Source: Kitasatospora sp. NBC_00374
Lineage (GTDB): Bacteria; Actinomycetota; Actinomycetes; Streptomycetales; Streptomycetaceae
Direction of reading: 5' to 3'
NCBI RefSeq assembly: GCF_041434935.1
Contig: NZ_CP107964.1
Coordinates: forward strand, 2,108,001 to 2,172,000
Length of the DNA stretch: 64,000 nucleotides
Positions 56,762-64,000 of this stretch are shown here, piece after piece. Position numbers and translations under genes: made by a program. Positions within the stretch are counted from its first letter, which is position 1, and the number at the start of each line of letters is the position of its first letter. Below the pieces are notes generated by a model. The model made no database searches, had not been told where the DNA came from, and saw nothing but the letters and a program-made list of their open reading frames with translations.

Positions 56762-57379
56762 ATGGGCTTCTACGCCGAGCAGGTCGTGCCGCGGATCGTG
56801 AACGTCGCGTGCGCCATGGGGGAAGCCGGGGAGCTGCGCGAGCGGGTCTGCGCGGGCCTCGCGGGCGAGGTGCTGGAGATCGGTTTCGGCTCGGGGCTCA
56901 ACGTGCCGCACTACCCGGCGGCGGTGACCCGGGTCGACGCCGTCGAACCGTCCGAGGTGGGCTGGCGGCTGGCCGGCAAGCGGCTCGCGGCGTCGCGGGT
57001 GCCGGTCCGGCGGGCGGGGCTGGACGGGCAGGTGCTGCCGTTCCCGGACGACAGCTACGACGCCGCGCTGTCGACCTGGACGCTGTGCACCATCCCGGAC
57101 GTCGCCGCCGCACTGCGCGAGGTCCGACGGGTTCTGCGGCCCGGCGGGACGCTGCACTTCGTGGAACACGGGCTGGCCCCCGACGAGAACGTCCGGCGCT
57201 GGCAGCACCGGTTCGACCCGCTGGAGCAGCGCCTCTTCGCGGGCTGCCACCTGGACCGGCCGATCGTCGGACTGCTCACCGACGCGGGATTCACCATCGC
57301 CGAACTCGACGTCTTCTACGAGAAGGGCGCCCCGAAGCCCATGGGCGCCGACTCCCTGGGCGTGGCCGTGGCCGCCTGA
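56762..57379 (+). CDS. class I SAM-dependent methyltransferase
   Basis: 205 residues from ATG 56762 behind GGAGG. The SAM loop is VLEIGFGSGLNVPHYP, followed by VDAVEPSE (acidic ribose-binding position), LPFPDDSYDAALSTWTLC and VLRPGGTLHFVEHGLAP. The protein resembles the phospholipid/UbiE-like methyltransferases. It is 92 bp below DUF1990 and may belong to the same transcript; the substrate is unknown. Confidence 0.88.
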   Translation: MGFYAEQVVPRIVNVACAMGEAGELRERVCAGLAGEVLEIGFGSGLNVPHYPAAVTRVDAVEPSEVGWRLAGKRLAASRVPVRRAGLDGQVLPFPDDSYDAALSTWTLCTIPDVAAALREVRRVLRPGGTLHFVEHGLAPDENVRRWQHRFDPLEQRLFAGCHLDRPIVGLLTDAGFTIAELDVFYEKGAPKPMGADSLGVAVAA

Positions 57380-57405
57380 CGCCGGCCGGGAGCCGACGGA
57401 CGACC

Positions 57406-57436
57406 GGGTGCACCGCCGGCGTTCGGCGGTGCACCC
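57406..57436. terminator. terminator between methyltransferase and anti-sigma genes
   Basis: GGGTGCACCGCCG (57406-57418) pairs perfectly with CGGCGGTGCACCC (57424-57436). Two copies of CGGGGTCAGACCTGG (57444 and 57461) follow, duplicating the anti-sigma stop region. Confidence 0.8.
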
Positions 57437-57465
57437 GGTGGGCCGGGGTCAGACCTGGGTCGGGG

Positions 57466-58137
57466 TCAGACCTGGAGCGGGACGGACACCAGCAGCTGCT
57501 TGCCGTCCAGGGTGCGGACCTCGAAGTGGTCGATCTCGGACGGCTGCAGGGCCGCCCCGCCGGAGGTCTGCAGGGCCGCGTCGGCGCCGTAGCCGGTCGG
57601 CGGGACGGACCAGCTGGTGACGGTCTGCCGCTCGCCGGCCCGCGAGACGGCGATCAGGTCGCACTGCTTCGGGCCCTGGACGTTGGAGAGGGCCAGGCTG
57701 ACCTGGCTGCCCCACTTCTTCTGGGTGACCCCGACGGTGGCGGAGACCCCGGTGGTGGGGTCGGTGGCACTGAACTGCTGGGCGGCCACGGCGGCGGGCT
57801 TGTCCTCGTGGGTCACGGCCAGCGTCACGGCCGGGCCGCCGATCACCAGCACGGCCGCGGCGGCGACCAGGAACAGCCGGCGGGTACGGGTGCGCCGGCG
57901 GGCCGCGGAGACCTCGTCCACGAGCCGGCCGAGCAGGTGGTCGCTCGGCTGCTCCAGGACCGGTCCGGCCTCGACGAGTTCGGCGAGCAGCGGTTCCAGG
58001 CCGCCGAGTTCGTCCATCTCGGCGCTGCAGCGCGGGCAGCCGGCCAGGTGCGCCTCGAACCGCAGCCGGTCGGCGGGGTCGAGCACGCCGAGGACGTACG
58101 CGCCGACGTCGAGGTGCTCGTCCTGATGCGACGTCAC
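57466..58137 (-). CDS. zinc-type anti-sigma factor of the ECF pair
   Basis: 223 residues from GTG 58137, overlapping the sigma gene stop as GTGA. The N-terminal ZAS motif HLAGCPRCSAEMDEL near residue 30 contacts the sigma factor, one membrane helix (RLFLVAAAAVLVIGGPAVTL) lies near residue 95, and an extracellular domain with WGSQVSLALSNVQGPKQCD follows. It is of the RslA/RskA type. Confidence 0.88.
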   Translation of the reverse strand: MTSHQDEHLDVGAYVLGVLDPADRLRFEAHLAGCPRCSAEMDELGGLEPLLAELVEAGPVLEQPSDHLLGRLVDEVSAARRRTRTRRLFLVAAAAVLVIGGPAVTLAVTHEDKPAAVAAQQFSATDPTTGVSATVGVTQKKWGSQVSLALSNVQGPKQCDLIAVSRAGERQTVTSWSVPPTGYGADAALQTSGGAALQPSEIDHFEVRTLDGKQLLVSVPLQV

Positions 58138-58718
58138 GGTGTCACTCCTCGCTCCTCCAGCGCGATCTTCAGCGCACGCAGGGCGTAGAAGATCCTGGAC
58201 CGGACTGTGCCTGCTGGGATGCCGAGCTCGGCTGCCGCCTCATTGACCGTACAGCCTTTCAGGTAGGTGGCGACGATGACCTCACGGTGGGCATGGCTGA
58301 GGTCGTCGAGCGCGTCGGAGATGGTCATCAGTCGTAGCGCCTTTTCGAGTTCGTCCTCGGCGGGCAGCAGTTCGAGCGGTGACGGGTCGACCTCGCGCGG
58401 GCGGGCCAGACTGCTGCGGTGACCGTCGATGACGATCCGCCGGGCGACCGTCACCAGCCAGGGGCGGACCGAACCGTGGTCGACGTCCAGGCGGTGGATG
58501 TTGCGCCAGGCCCTGACCAGGGTCTCCTGCACGACGTCCTCCGCCCGCTGCCGATCGCCCGCGACCAGTCGCAGGACGAAGCCGAACAGCGGGCCGGCGT
58601 GGTCGCGGTAGAGCGTCCGCATCAGCTCCTCGTCCGGCCCCGGGCCTGTCGGCGGCCCGCCGTCGGACAACCGTCCGGCGGCGCGGGGAAGGTCGGTCAC
58701 GGTGCCATCCTTGCGCAC
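58134..58718 (-). CDS. ECF sigma factor (SigL-like)
   Basis: 194 residues from GTG 58718, 6 nt after AGGAGG. Region 2 contains DHAGPLFGFVLRLVAGDRQR and VVQETLVRAWRNIHRLD; SVRPWLVTVARRIVIDGHR is typical of the mycobacterial SigL branch. Region 4 is LKGCTVNEAAAELGIPAGTVRSRI. With the overlapping anti-sigma factor it forms a second membrane-signalling pair in this window besides SigK/RskA. Confidence 0.9.
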   Translation of the reverse strand: MRKDGTVTDLPRAAGRLSDGGPPTGPGPDEELMRTLYRDHAGPLFGFVLRLVAGDRQRAEDVVQETLVRAWRNIHRLDVDHGSVRPWLVTVARRIVIDGHRSSLARPREVDPSPLELLPAEDELEKALRLMTISDALDDLSHAHREVIVATYLKGCTVNEAAAELGIPAGTVRSRIFYALRALKIALEERGVTP

Positions 58719-58823
58719 CCGTTGCCTCCTGGTCGAGACGGGGTCGCCCTTGGCGGACGAATTCCGTCGGTCGCTACGGGCGGCCGCCTCAAGTCGGCGG
58801 CCGCATCTGTCGATATCCCCAAC

Positions 58824-58853
58824 GGGTGCGGCGCGGGCGCCCGCGCCGCACCC
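58824..58853 (-). terminator. 30-nt perfect palindrome downstream of the COG4315 gene
   Basis: The arms (starting GGGTGCGGCGCGGGC, 58824-58838, and its complement 58839-58853) pair without loop bases. It lies 33 bp after the lipoprotein stop and before the sigma gene. Confidence 0.7.
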
Positions 58854-58886
58854 GCCCCGGTCGGCTCCCGGCTGTCGACTGGCGGC

Positions 58887-59450
58887 TCAGTAGCCGTAGC
58901 CGCTGTCGCTCGGGCTCGGGCTGGCGGCGGTGGCGCCGGCCTTCGTGCCGGTGGGCGTGGAGGCGAACCAGGTCCCGCCGACGCCCTGGCCCTTGGTGTC
59001 GCCGGGCTTGGTGTCCTGGGCGTAGCGGTACAGCGGCCAGCCGTTCAGGGTGAGCTGCTTGCTGCCGTCGGCCCGGGTCACGGTGCCGACCAGCTTGCTG
59101 TCGATGCCCTTGAGCTGGGGGTTGTCGGTGGCGGTGGCCGGCGGCCAGGTGGTCGCGCAGGCGCCGTTGCAGTTGGAGGCGGACGGCTTGGCGGTGTCCT
59201 TGTCGAAGCGGTACAGGGTGTAGCCGGTGGCGTCGGTGACGATCGTGCCGAGGGTGCCGGAGGTGGCCGTCTGGAGCGCGGCCTTGCCGCCGCCGTCGGC
59301 GGGGGCCGGGGTCTGCGCGGCGCCCGAGGAGGCGGCCGGGGCCGGGGCTGCGGAACCGGCCGGGTCGCCGTCGGGGTCACAGGCCGTGACGAGCGCGAGG
59401 ACGGCGACGGTGGCGGCGGCGAAGACGGCGGCGCGGCTGTACTTGGGCAT
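58887..59450 (-). CDS. secreted lipoprotein with COG4315 repeats
   Basis: 187 residues from ATG 59450 (MPKYSRAAVFAAATVAVLAL, lipobox VTAC). The mature part carries two COG4315 units (TDATGYTLYRFDKD... CNGACATTWPP; LTLNGWPLYRYAQDTKPGD). It is similar to the protein at 30174-30929. It lies immediately upstream of the ECF sigma/anti-sigma pair and has an ECF-like promoter, so it may be a target of that sigma factor. Confidence 0.85.
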   Translation of the reverse strand: MPKYSRAAVFAAATVAVLALVTACDPDGDPAGSAAPAPAASSGAAQTPAPADGGGKAALQTATSGTLGTIVTDATGYTLYRFDKDTAKPSASNCNGACATTWPPATATDNPQLKGIDSKLVGTVTRADGSKQLTLNGWPLYRYAQDTKPGDTKGQGVGGTWFASTPTGTKAGATAASPSPSDSGYGY

Positions 59451-59538
59451 GGCGATTCCCCCACAAGGCGTGTGTCGGTTGGTAGTTCGGGCGGCTGTGG
59501 TGCCCCCGCGGGCGCCGTCCGGCACCCGCTCATCCAGG

Positions 59539-59566
59539 GATACGCACGCCTCGGCGGCAGCGTTCA
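59539..59566 (-). promoter_or_regulatory. ECF-type promoter of the COG4315 lipoprotein
   Basis: Minus strand TGAACG (59566-59561), 16 bp, CGTATC (59544-59539). This is near the SigL-type pattern TGAACC/CGT and fits the neighbouring sigma factor. Confidence 0.45.
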
Positions 59567-59586
59567 ACGTCACGGAAAGTTTTTTC

Positions 59587-59612
59587 GGAATAGACCGGGC
59601 GCCGCGCCGGTT
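59587..59612 (+). promoter_or_regulatory. SigR-type promoter of trxA
   Basis: GGAAT (59587-59591), 18 bp, GTT (59610-59612), an exact match to the Streptomyces SigR consensus, 38 bp before the thioredoxin ATG. Confidence 0.72.
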
Positions 59613-59650
59613 GACGGGACCGAGTCACTACGAAGGGCAGGGAGAACCCG

Positions 59651-60037
59651 ATGAGCACGGTCGAACTGACCAAGGACAACTTCGACGAACTGGTCCAGGC
59701 CGAGGGCAAGGAGTTCGTCCTCATCGACTTCTGGGCGGGCTGGTGCGGCCCCTGCCGGATGTTCGCGCCGGTGTACGAGCGGGCGGCGGAGCGGCACTCC
59801 GACCTGACCTTCGCGAAGGTGGACACGGAGGCGCAGCAGGAGCTGGCGGCCGCCTTCGACATCCAGTCGATCCCGACGCTGGCGATCATCCGTGAGGGTG
59901 TCCTGGTGTTCGCCCAGGCGGGGGCTCTGCCGGAGCCGGCCCTGGAGAACCTGATCGAGCAGGCCCGCAAGCTGGACATGGCCGAGGTGCACGCCAACGT
60001 GGCGGAGCAGAAGGCGAAGGCCGAGGCGCAGGGCTGA
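59651..60037 (+). CDS. trxA: thioredoxin
   Basis: 128 residues from ATG 59651. The redox centre is WCGPC at residues 31-35, with cis-proline in SIPTLAIIREG. The C-terminus has an extra charged helix (AEQKAKAEAQG) beyond the normal 105-110 residue fold. It reduces protein disulfides with thioredoxin reductase. The SigR-type promoter shows control by disulfide stress. Confidence 0.95.
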   Translation: MSTVELTKDNFDELVQAEGKEFVLIDFWAGWCGPCRMFAPVYERAAERHSDLTFAKVDTEAQQELAAAFDIQSIPTLAIIREGVLVFAQAGALPEPALENLIEQARKLDMAEVHANVAEQKAKAEAQG

Positions 60038-60069
60038 GGCGCAGGCGCAGGGCTGCGCGCTCCACGAGC

Positions 60070-60099
60070 GGTGGGGGCCGGGACGAGCCGGCCCCCACC
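60070..60099. terminator. bidirectional terminator between trxA and TetR genes
   Basis: GGTGGGGGCCGG (60070-60081) pairs perfectly with CCGGCCCCCACC (60088-60099) around GACGAG. Confidence 0.8.
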
Positions 60100-60152
60100 G
60101 GCCTGTCCGGGGCCGGCCCGGTGGGCCGGTGCGCCGGTGGTGCCGCGCGGGT

Positions 60153-60782
60153 TCAGGAAGCGCGGGCCGCGAGGCCGTCCAGCAGGAGCCGCAGAGCCAG
60201 TTCGAATCCGCGATCGTCCAGCCCCGGGCCGCGTTCGGCGGAGGCTTCGAGGGCGCCGGCCAGCGCGGGGTGGTGCGGGCGGTAGGAGCCGGCGTCGCGG
60301 GTGAACCCGGCGCTGAAGGTCTCCAGGGCCGAGCCGAGGACCAGGTAGTCCAGGGCGGCGGCGGCCTCGGCTGCGTCGGCGGGGGCGAGGCCGGCCCGGC
60401 CGAGGGCGGCGAGCAGGGTGTCGTAGGTGAGCAGCTGCCGGCCGGCCTCGACCCGGCGGCGGGCGAGCAGCGCGATGGTGTTGGGGTGGCGCAGGAAGAC
60501 GGCTCGGTAACCGCGGGCGTACGCGGCGAGGTCCTGGCGCCAGTCGGTGGTGGCCGTGCGCCGCAGCGGGGTGAGGTCGATCTCCTCGTTGACCAGTTCG
60601 GCGAGCGCGTCGAGCAGCTCGTCCTTGCTGGCGACGTGGTTGTAGAGCGAGGCGGCCTTGACGCCGAGGCGGTCGGCCAGGGCGCGCATGGTGAGGCCGT
60701 CGGCGCCGCTCGCGTCGATCACGTCGAGTGCCGCCCTGGCGATGACGTCCCTGCTCAGCAGTGCCCTGCTCGGTCGCCCCAC
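60153..60782 (-). CDS. TetR-family repressor with TetR-type C-terminal domain
   Basis: 209 residues from ATG 60782. The DNA-binding part is MRALADRLGVKAASLYNHVASK, and the C-terminal half (DLAAYARGYRAVFLRHPNTI, then RAGLAPADAAEAAAALDYLV) is of the TetR/TetC class. It is divergent from the APC transporter gene with the operator ACTAAC-AAA-GTTAGT in the gap. It probably represses both genes until a transported amine or amino acid binds. Confidence 0.9.
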   Translation of the reverse strand: MGRPSRALLSRDVIARAALDVIDASGADGLTMRALADRLGVKAASLYNHVASKDELLDALAELVNEEIDLTPLRRTATTDWRQDLAAYARGYRAVFLRHPNTIALLARRRVEAGRQLLTYDTLLAALGRAGLAPADAAEAAAALDYLVLGSALETFSAGFTRDAGSYRPHHPALAGALEASAERGPGLDDRGFELALRLLLDGLAARAS

Positions 60783-60876
60783 GCTCCCCCGCCCTTCACA
60801 TGTGCTGTCGACGCGGTCACGTTACATCCTGGTGTCGACCCCTTCCGCTCCCCGGTGTCACCGGCTACCGTCCCCG

Positions 60877-60891
60877 ACTAACAAAGTTAGT
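60877..60891. promoter_or_regulatory. TetR operator between tetR and APC genes
   Basis: ACTAAC-AAA-GTTAGT is a perfect 6-bp inverted repeat, 28 bp before the APC start and 95 bp from the TetR start. Confidence 0.62.
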
Positions 60892-60918
60892 TTTTGTCGA
60901 CGGCAAGGTGGCCCGGAC

Positions 60919-62439
60919 ATGACCGAGAACCCTCCCAGAGCACACGCCCCCGCCCCGGCGGCCGACGGCGACCAGCTCGCGGCCCTCGGCTACCGGCAGG
61001 AGCTGCGCCGCAGTCTCGGCGTGCTGGGCAACATCTCGATGGGCTTCGCCGTCGTCTCCCCCGTGGTCGGGCTGTACGCGGTGGCCCAGGTCGGGATGGG
61101 CGTGTTCGGCGGCGCCTGGGTGTGGGCGCTGCCGATCTGCCTGCTCGGCCAGCTGCTGGTGGTCTGCGTCTACTCCGAACTGGCCTCGCAGTGGCCGCTG
61201 GCCGGCGGCGCCTACCAGTGGAGCCGCCGGCTGGCCGCACCCTCCTTCGCCTGGATGACCGGCTGGATGTGGCAGTTCGCGGTGATGTTCGCCAACACCA
61301 CCGTCGCCTACCTCGCCGCACCCTGGTTCTTCGCGCTGTTCGGCGCCGCCCCGACCCCGGCCCGGCTGGTGCTGGCGGCCGCCGCCTTCATGCTGGTCTG
61401 CACCCTGGTCAACGCCTACGGCATCAACCTGCTGCGCCGCATCGTCTCGCTCGGCATCGCCGCCGAGGCCGTCGCCTCGGTCCTGGTCGGCCTCGCCCTG
61501 CTGCTGTTCTACCGCGAGCACGGGATCTCCCTGCTCGCCGACACCCTGGACGCCCCCGCCACCACCGGCACCGGCGGCCTGATGTCCTTCCTCGCCGTGG
61601 TCGCCGTCGGCGGCTGGGCCTTCATCGGCTTCGACGCCTGCGTCTCCACCGCCGAGGAGACCAAGGACGCCGCCCGCCAGGTGCCGCGCGCCATGCGGTG
61701 GGCGCTGCTCAGCGTCGGCGCCGTGGTGATCCTGAACGCGGTCTCGGTGGTGCTCGCCCACCCCGACCCGGCCGCCGTGGTCTCCGGCGCCGACCTCGAC
61801 CCGGTGACCACCGCCGTCACCACCGGCTTCGGCGACTGGTCGGCCAAGCCGTTCGTGGTGGTCGTGCTGATCAGCTTCACCGCCTGCCTGATGGCCTCGC
61901 AGGGCGGCGCCGCGCGCGGCCTCTACTCGCTCGCCCGGGACGGCGTCTTCCCGTTCGCCGACCGGGTCCGCAAGGTCAACCGCCACCAGGCCCCGGTCGG
62001 CGGCCTGGTCGCCGCCACCCTGATCAGCGCCGCCGCGCTGCCGCTCGGCCTGGAGTCCACCGCGATCGGCAGCCTGATCACCTTCGGCACCGCCGCCACC
62101 TTCCTGCCGTTCTTCCTGCTCAGCCTGGCCGCGCTGATCGCCCGGCTGCGCGGCACCTGGCGCCCGGCCGGAGCGGTCTCGTACGGCAGGTGGGGCACCC
62201 CGCTGAACGTGCTGGCCGTGCTGTGGACCGGGCTGGAGGTGCTCAACATCTGCTGGCCGCGCGCCGTCCTGGCCCCGCCCGGCGCGCCCTGGTACCAGGT
62301 CTGGGCCGCGCTGCTCGGCACCGGCGTGGTCACCCTGGTCGGCCTCGGCTACCTGCTGGTCCGCCGCCCGCAGCGGCTGATGACCGGCCCCGTCCCGGAG
62401 CGCCCGGACACCGGTGAGCTCGCCCCCGCCCTGCTCTGA
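60919..62439 (+). CDS. APC-family amino acid/polyamine permease
   Basis: 506 residues from ATG 60919 with 12 predicted membrane helices. NISMGFAVVSPVVGLYAVAQVG and FIGFDACVSTAEETKDAARQVP are typical of the amino acid/choline/GABA permease branch. The TetR gene and its operator lie immediately upstream on the other strand. Substrate unknown; GABA or polyamine are possible by subfamily look. Confidence 0.9.
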   Translation: MTENPPRAHAPAPAADGDQLAALGYRQELRRSLGVLGNISMGFAVVSPVVGLYAVAQVGMGVFGGAWVWALPICLLGQLLVVCVYSELASQWPLAGGAYQWSRRLAAPSFAWMTGWMWQFAVMFANTTVAYLAAPWFFALFGAAPTPARLVLAAAAFMLVCTLVNAYGINLLRRIVSLGIAAEAVASVLVGLALLLFYREHGISLLADTLDAPATTGTGGLMSFLAVVAVGGWAFIGFDACVSTAEETKDAARQVPRAMRWALLSVGAVVILNAVSVVLAHPDPAAVVSGADLDPVTTAVTTGFGDWSAKPFVVVVLISFTACLMASQGGAARGLYSLARDGVFPFADRVRKVNRHQAPVGGLVAATLISAAALPLGLESTAIGSLITFGTAATFLPFFLLSLAALIARLRGTWRPAGAVSYGRWGTPLNVLAVLWTGLEVLNICWPRAVLAPPGAPWYQVWAALLGTGVVTLVGLGYLLVRRPQRLMTGPVPERPDTGELAPALL

Positions 62440-62553
62440 GCACGCACCGGATCTGTTCCCCCGGCGACACACCGGCTCCCGGCGCTGGCCACGGCACCGC
62501 CCCCCGGCAGAGGATGGGGCCGGTGCCACAGCGTCCGACGTCGAGGGAGAGCC

Positions 62554-63972
62554 ATGTCCGAACAGGCCGATGAGTACGACGTGGTGGTCCTCGGCGGCGG
62601 CCCGACCGGCGAGAACCTCGCCGACCGGACGGCCGCGGCCGGGCTGCGCACGGCGCTGGTCGAGAGCGAACTGGTCGGCGGCGAGTGCTCGTACTGGGCC
62701 TGCATGCCGAGCAAGGCACTGCTGCGCCCGGGTTCGGCGCTCTCCCACGCCCGCGCGCTGCCCGGCGTACCGGCGGAGGGCCGGCTGGACCCGGCGGCCG
62801 TCCTGCGCCGGCGCGACGAGTTCACCTCGCACTGGAAGGACGACGGCCAGGTCGACTGGCTGCGCGGCGTGGGCATCGAGCTGGTGCGCGGCCACGGCCG
62901 GCTGGCCGGCGAGCGGAAGGTGCGGGTCGGCGACCGGGTCCTGACGGCACGTCACGCCGTCGCGGTCTGCACCGGCACCCGGGCCGCCCTGCCCCCGGTG
63001 CCCGGCCTGGCCGACGCCCGGCCGTGGACCAGCCGGGACGCCACCAGCGCCCAGCGGGTGCCCGGGCGCCTCGCGGTGGTCGGCGGCGGGGTGGTCGCGG
63101 TCGAGATGGCCACCGCCTGGCGCTCGCTGGGCTCCGAGGTGGTGCTGCTGGTGCGCGGCGGCGGCCTGCTGGACCGGATGGAGCCCTTCGCCGGGGAACT
63201 GGTCGCCGACGGGCTGCGCGCGGCGGGCGTGGACATCCGGCTGAACACCGAGGTGGCCGAGGTCCGCCGGGACGGCGACGGGCCGGTCGAACTGCGGCTG
63301 TCCGGCGGCGGTTCCCTCACCGCGGACGAGGTGCTGTACGCCGTCGGGCGGACCCCGAACACCGGGGACATCGGCCTGGCCACGGTCGGCCTGAAGGACG
63401 GCGGCTGGCTCCCGGTCGACGACAGCTGCCAGGTCACGGACGTCCCCGGCGGCTGGCTGTACGCGGCCGGGGACGTCAACCACCGCGCCCTGATGACCCA
63501 CCAGGGCAAGTACCAGGCCCGGATCGGCGGCGCCGCGATCGTCGCCCGCGCACGCGGCGAGCGGACCGACACCGGCCGCTGGGGCGCGCACGCCGCGACC
63601 GCCGACACGGCCGGCCCGCCGCAGGTGGTGTTCACCGAGCCGGAGGCCGCCTCGGTCGGCCTGACGGCCGCACAGGCCGCGCAGCGCGGCCTGAACGTGC
63701 GCGCCGTCGACCACGACCTCGGACAGGTGTCCGGTGCCTCCCTCTACGCCGACGGGTACACCGGCCGGGCCCGGGTGGTGTTCGACCAGGACCGGTCCGT
63801 GGTGGTCGGCGCGACCTTCGTCGGGCCGGCGGTCGCGGAGCTGCTGCACTCCGCGACCGTGGCCGTGGTCGGCGAGGTGCCGATCGACCGCCTCTGGCAC
63901 GCCGTCCCGTCGTACCCCACCATCAGCGAGGTCTGGCTGCGCCTGCTGGAGGGCTGCCGGGACGGCCGGTAG
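62554..63972 (+). CDS. pyridine nucleotide-disulfide oxidoreductase (Lpd/MerA-like)
   Basis: 472 residues from ATG 62554. FAD motif VVVLGGGPTGENLADRTAAAG and NAD motif LAVVGGGVVAVEMATAWRSLG are present. The redox-active pair is C45-SYWA-C50 within GGECSYWACMPSK, which differs from the usual GTCLNVGC loop but keeps CxxxxC. The C-terminal dimer domain ends with AVPSYPTISEVWLRLLEG and has the active-site His-x-x-Pro region in HAVPSYP, without the usual Glu partner pattern. It is likely a disulfide or quinone reductase, not a true lipoamide dehydrogenase, as no complex genes are near. Confidence 0.87.
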   Translation: MSEQADEYDVVVLGGGPTGENLADRTAAAGLRTALVESELVGGECSYWACMPSKALLRPGSALSHARALPGVPAEGRLDPAAVLRRRDEFTSHWKDDGQVDWLRGVGIELVRGHGRLAGERKVRVGDRVLTARHAVAVCTGTRAALPPVPGLADARPWTSRDATSAQRVPGRLAVVGGGVVAVEMATAWRSLGSEVVLLVRGGGLLDRMEPFAGELVADGLRAAGVDIRLNTEVAEVRRDGDGPVELRLSGGGSLTADEVLYAVGRTPNTGDIGLATVGLKDGGWLPVDDSCQVTDVPGGWLYAAGDVNHRALMTHQGKYQARIGGAAIVARARGERTDTGRWGAHAATADTAGPPQVVFTEPEAASVGLTAAQAAQRGLNVRAVDHDLGQVSGASLYADGYTGRARVVFDQDRSVVVGATFVGPAVAELLHSATVAVVGEVPIDRLWHAVPSYPTISEVWLRLLEGCRDGR

Positions 63973-64000
63973 CCGGTCCGGCCGGCCTCAGCCGACGGTG

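Overview
The window is a stretch of linear-chromosome-style actinobacterial DNA, most likely from Streptomyces or a close relative such as Kitasatospora. The signs are very high G+C with third codon positions almost always G or C, only one TTA (bldA-type) codon noticed by eye, frequent GTG/TTG starts, many 4-nt ATGA/GTGA gene overlaps, a near-perfect DmdR/IdeR iron box, and a GGAAT-N18-GTT SigR promoter. No rRNA, tRNA, transposase, integrase or phage gene was seen.

Layout. 1-5.0 kb: the end of a GH13 enzyme, a possibly frameshifted exported protein, a TetR/rhodanese divergent pair and a large secreted beta-helix/PKD/propeller protein. 5.1-15.6 kb: a sigK-rskA style locus. SigK and its anti-sigma factor precede a tightly coupled lipid-modification operon (FAD oxidoreductase, DUF1365, CFA-synthase-like methyltransferase, a remnant of a second methyltransferase, DUF1295). 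Beyond sigK on the other strand lie an SDR-DUF2867 protein, a molybdopterin oxidoreductase and an MPT70/83-like fasciclin lipoprotein. Four sites with the same CCMATCC-N15-MCGAAY pattern tie this region together as one regulon. 15.6-19.2 kb: a phenolic-lipid locus (UbiA-like prenyltransferase divergent from type III PKS, ICMT-like methyltransferase and FAD hydroxylase). 19.5-25.3 kb: ferredoxin-P450 pair, then a CitA/CitB-type two-component system divergent from dctA. 25.6-34.6 kb: secreted GH16 enzyme, GlxA-type AraC regulator with a DJ-1/PfpI partner, two small or exported proteins, an APC transporter and a catalase. 34.7-42.7 kb: an acyl-CoA catabolic regulon (ACAD10/11-like kinase, three acyl-CoA dehydrogenases, quinone oxidoreductase, two SDRs, TetR) with two matching TetR operators. 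42.7-46.5 kb: GNAT, iron-box-controlled DUF2470 protein, VOC protein, ferredoxin reductase. 46.5-54.5 kb: an ABC/FtsX system with two ATPases, one fused to an AbrB-like domain. 54.7-64 kb: DUF1876, a tiny zinc-ribbon protein, a YndJ/DUF1990 operon behind twin operators, a methyltransferase, an ECF sigma/anti-sigma pair with a COG4315 lipoprotein, thioredoxin, a TetR/APC pair and a disulfide oxidoreductase.

Most unusual structure. Two intergenic arrays, 9 kb apart (19265-19534 and 28339-28518), are built on an 18-bp period with the same consensus (GTGAAYRTTCAC plus 6 bp). They are not CRISPR arrays and I do not recognise them. Other notable points are promoter-adjacent starts throughout the SigK and phenolic-lipid loci, a 21-codon leader ORF with a 26-nt palindrome before the lipid operon, and the decayed methyltransferase kept in translational coupling.

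Motif and family calls are made by eye from sequence; no database search was run.
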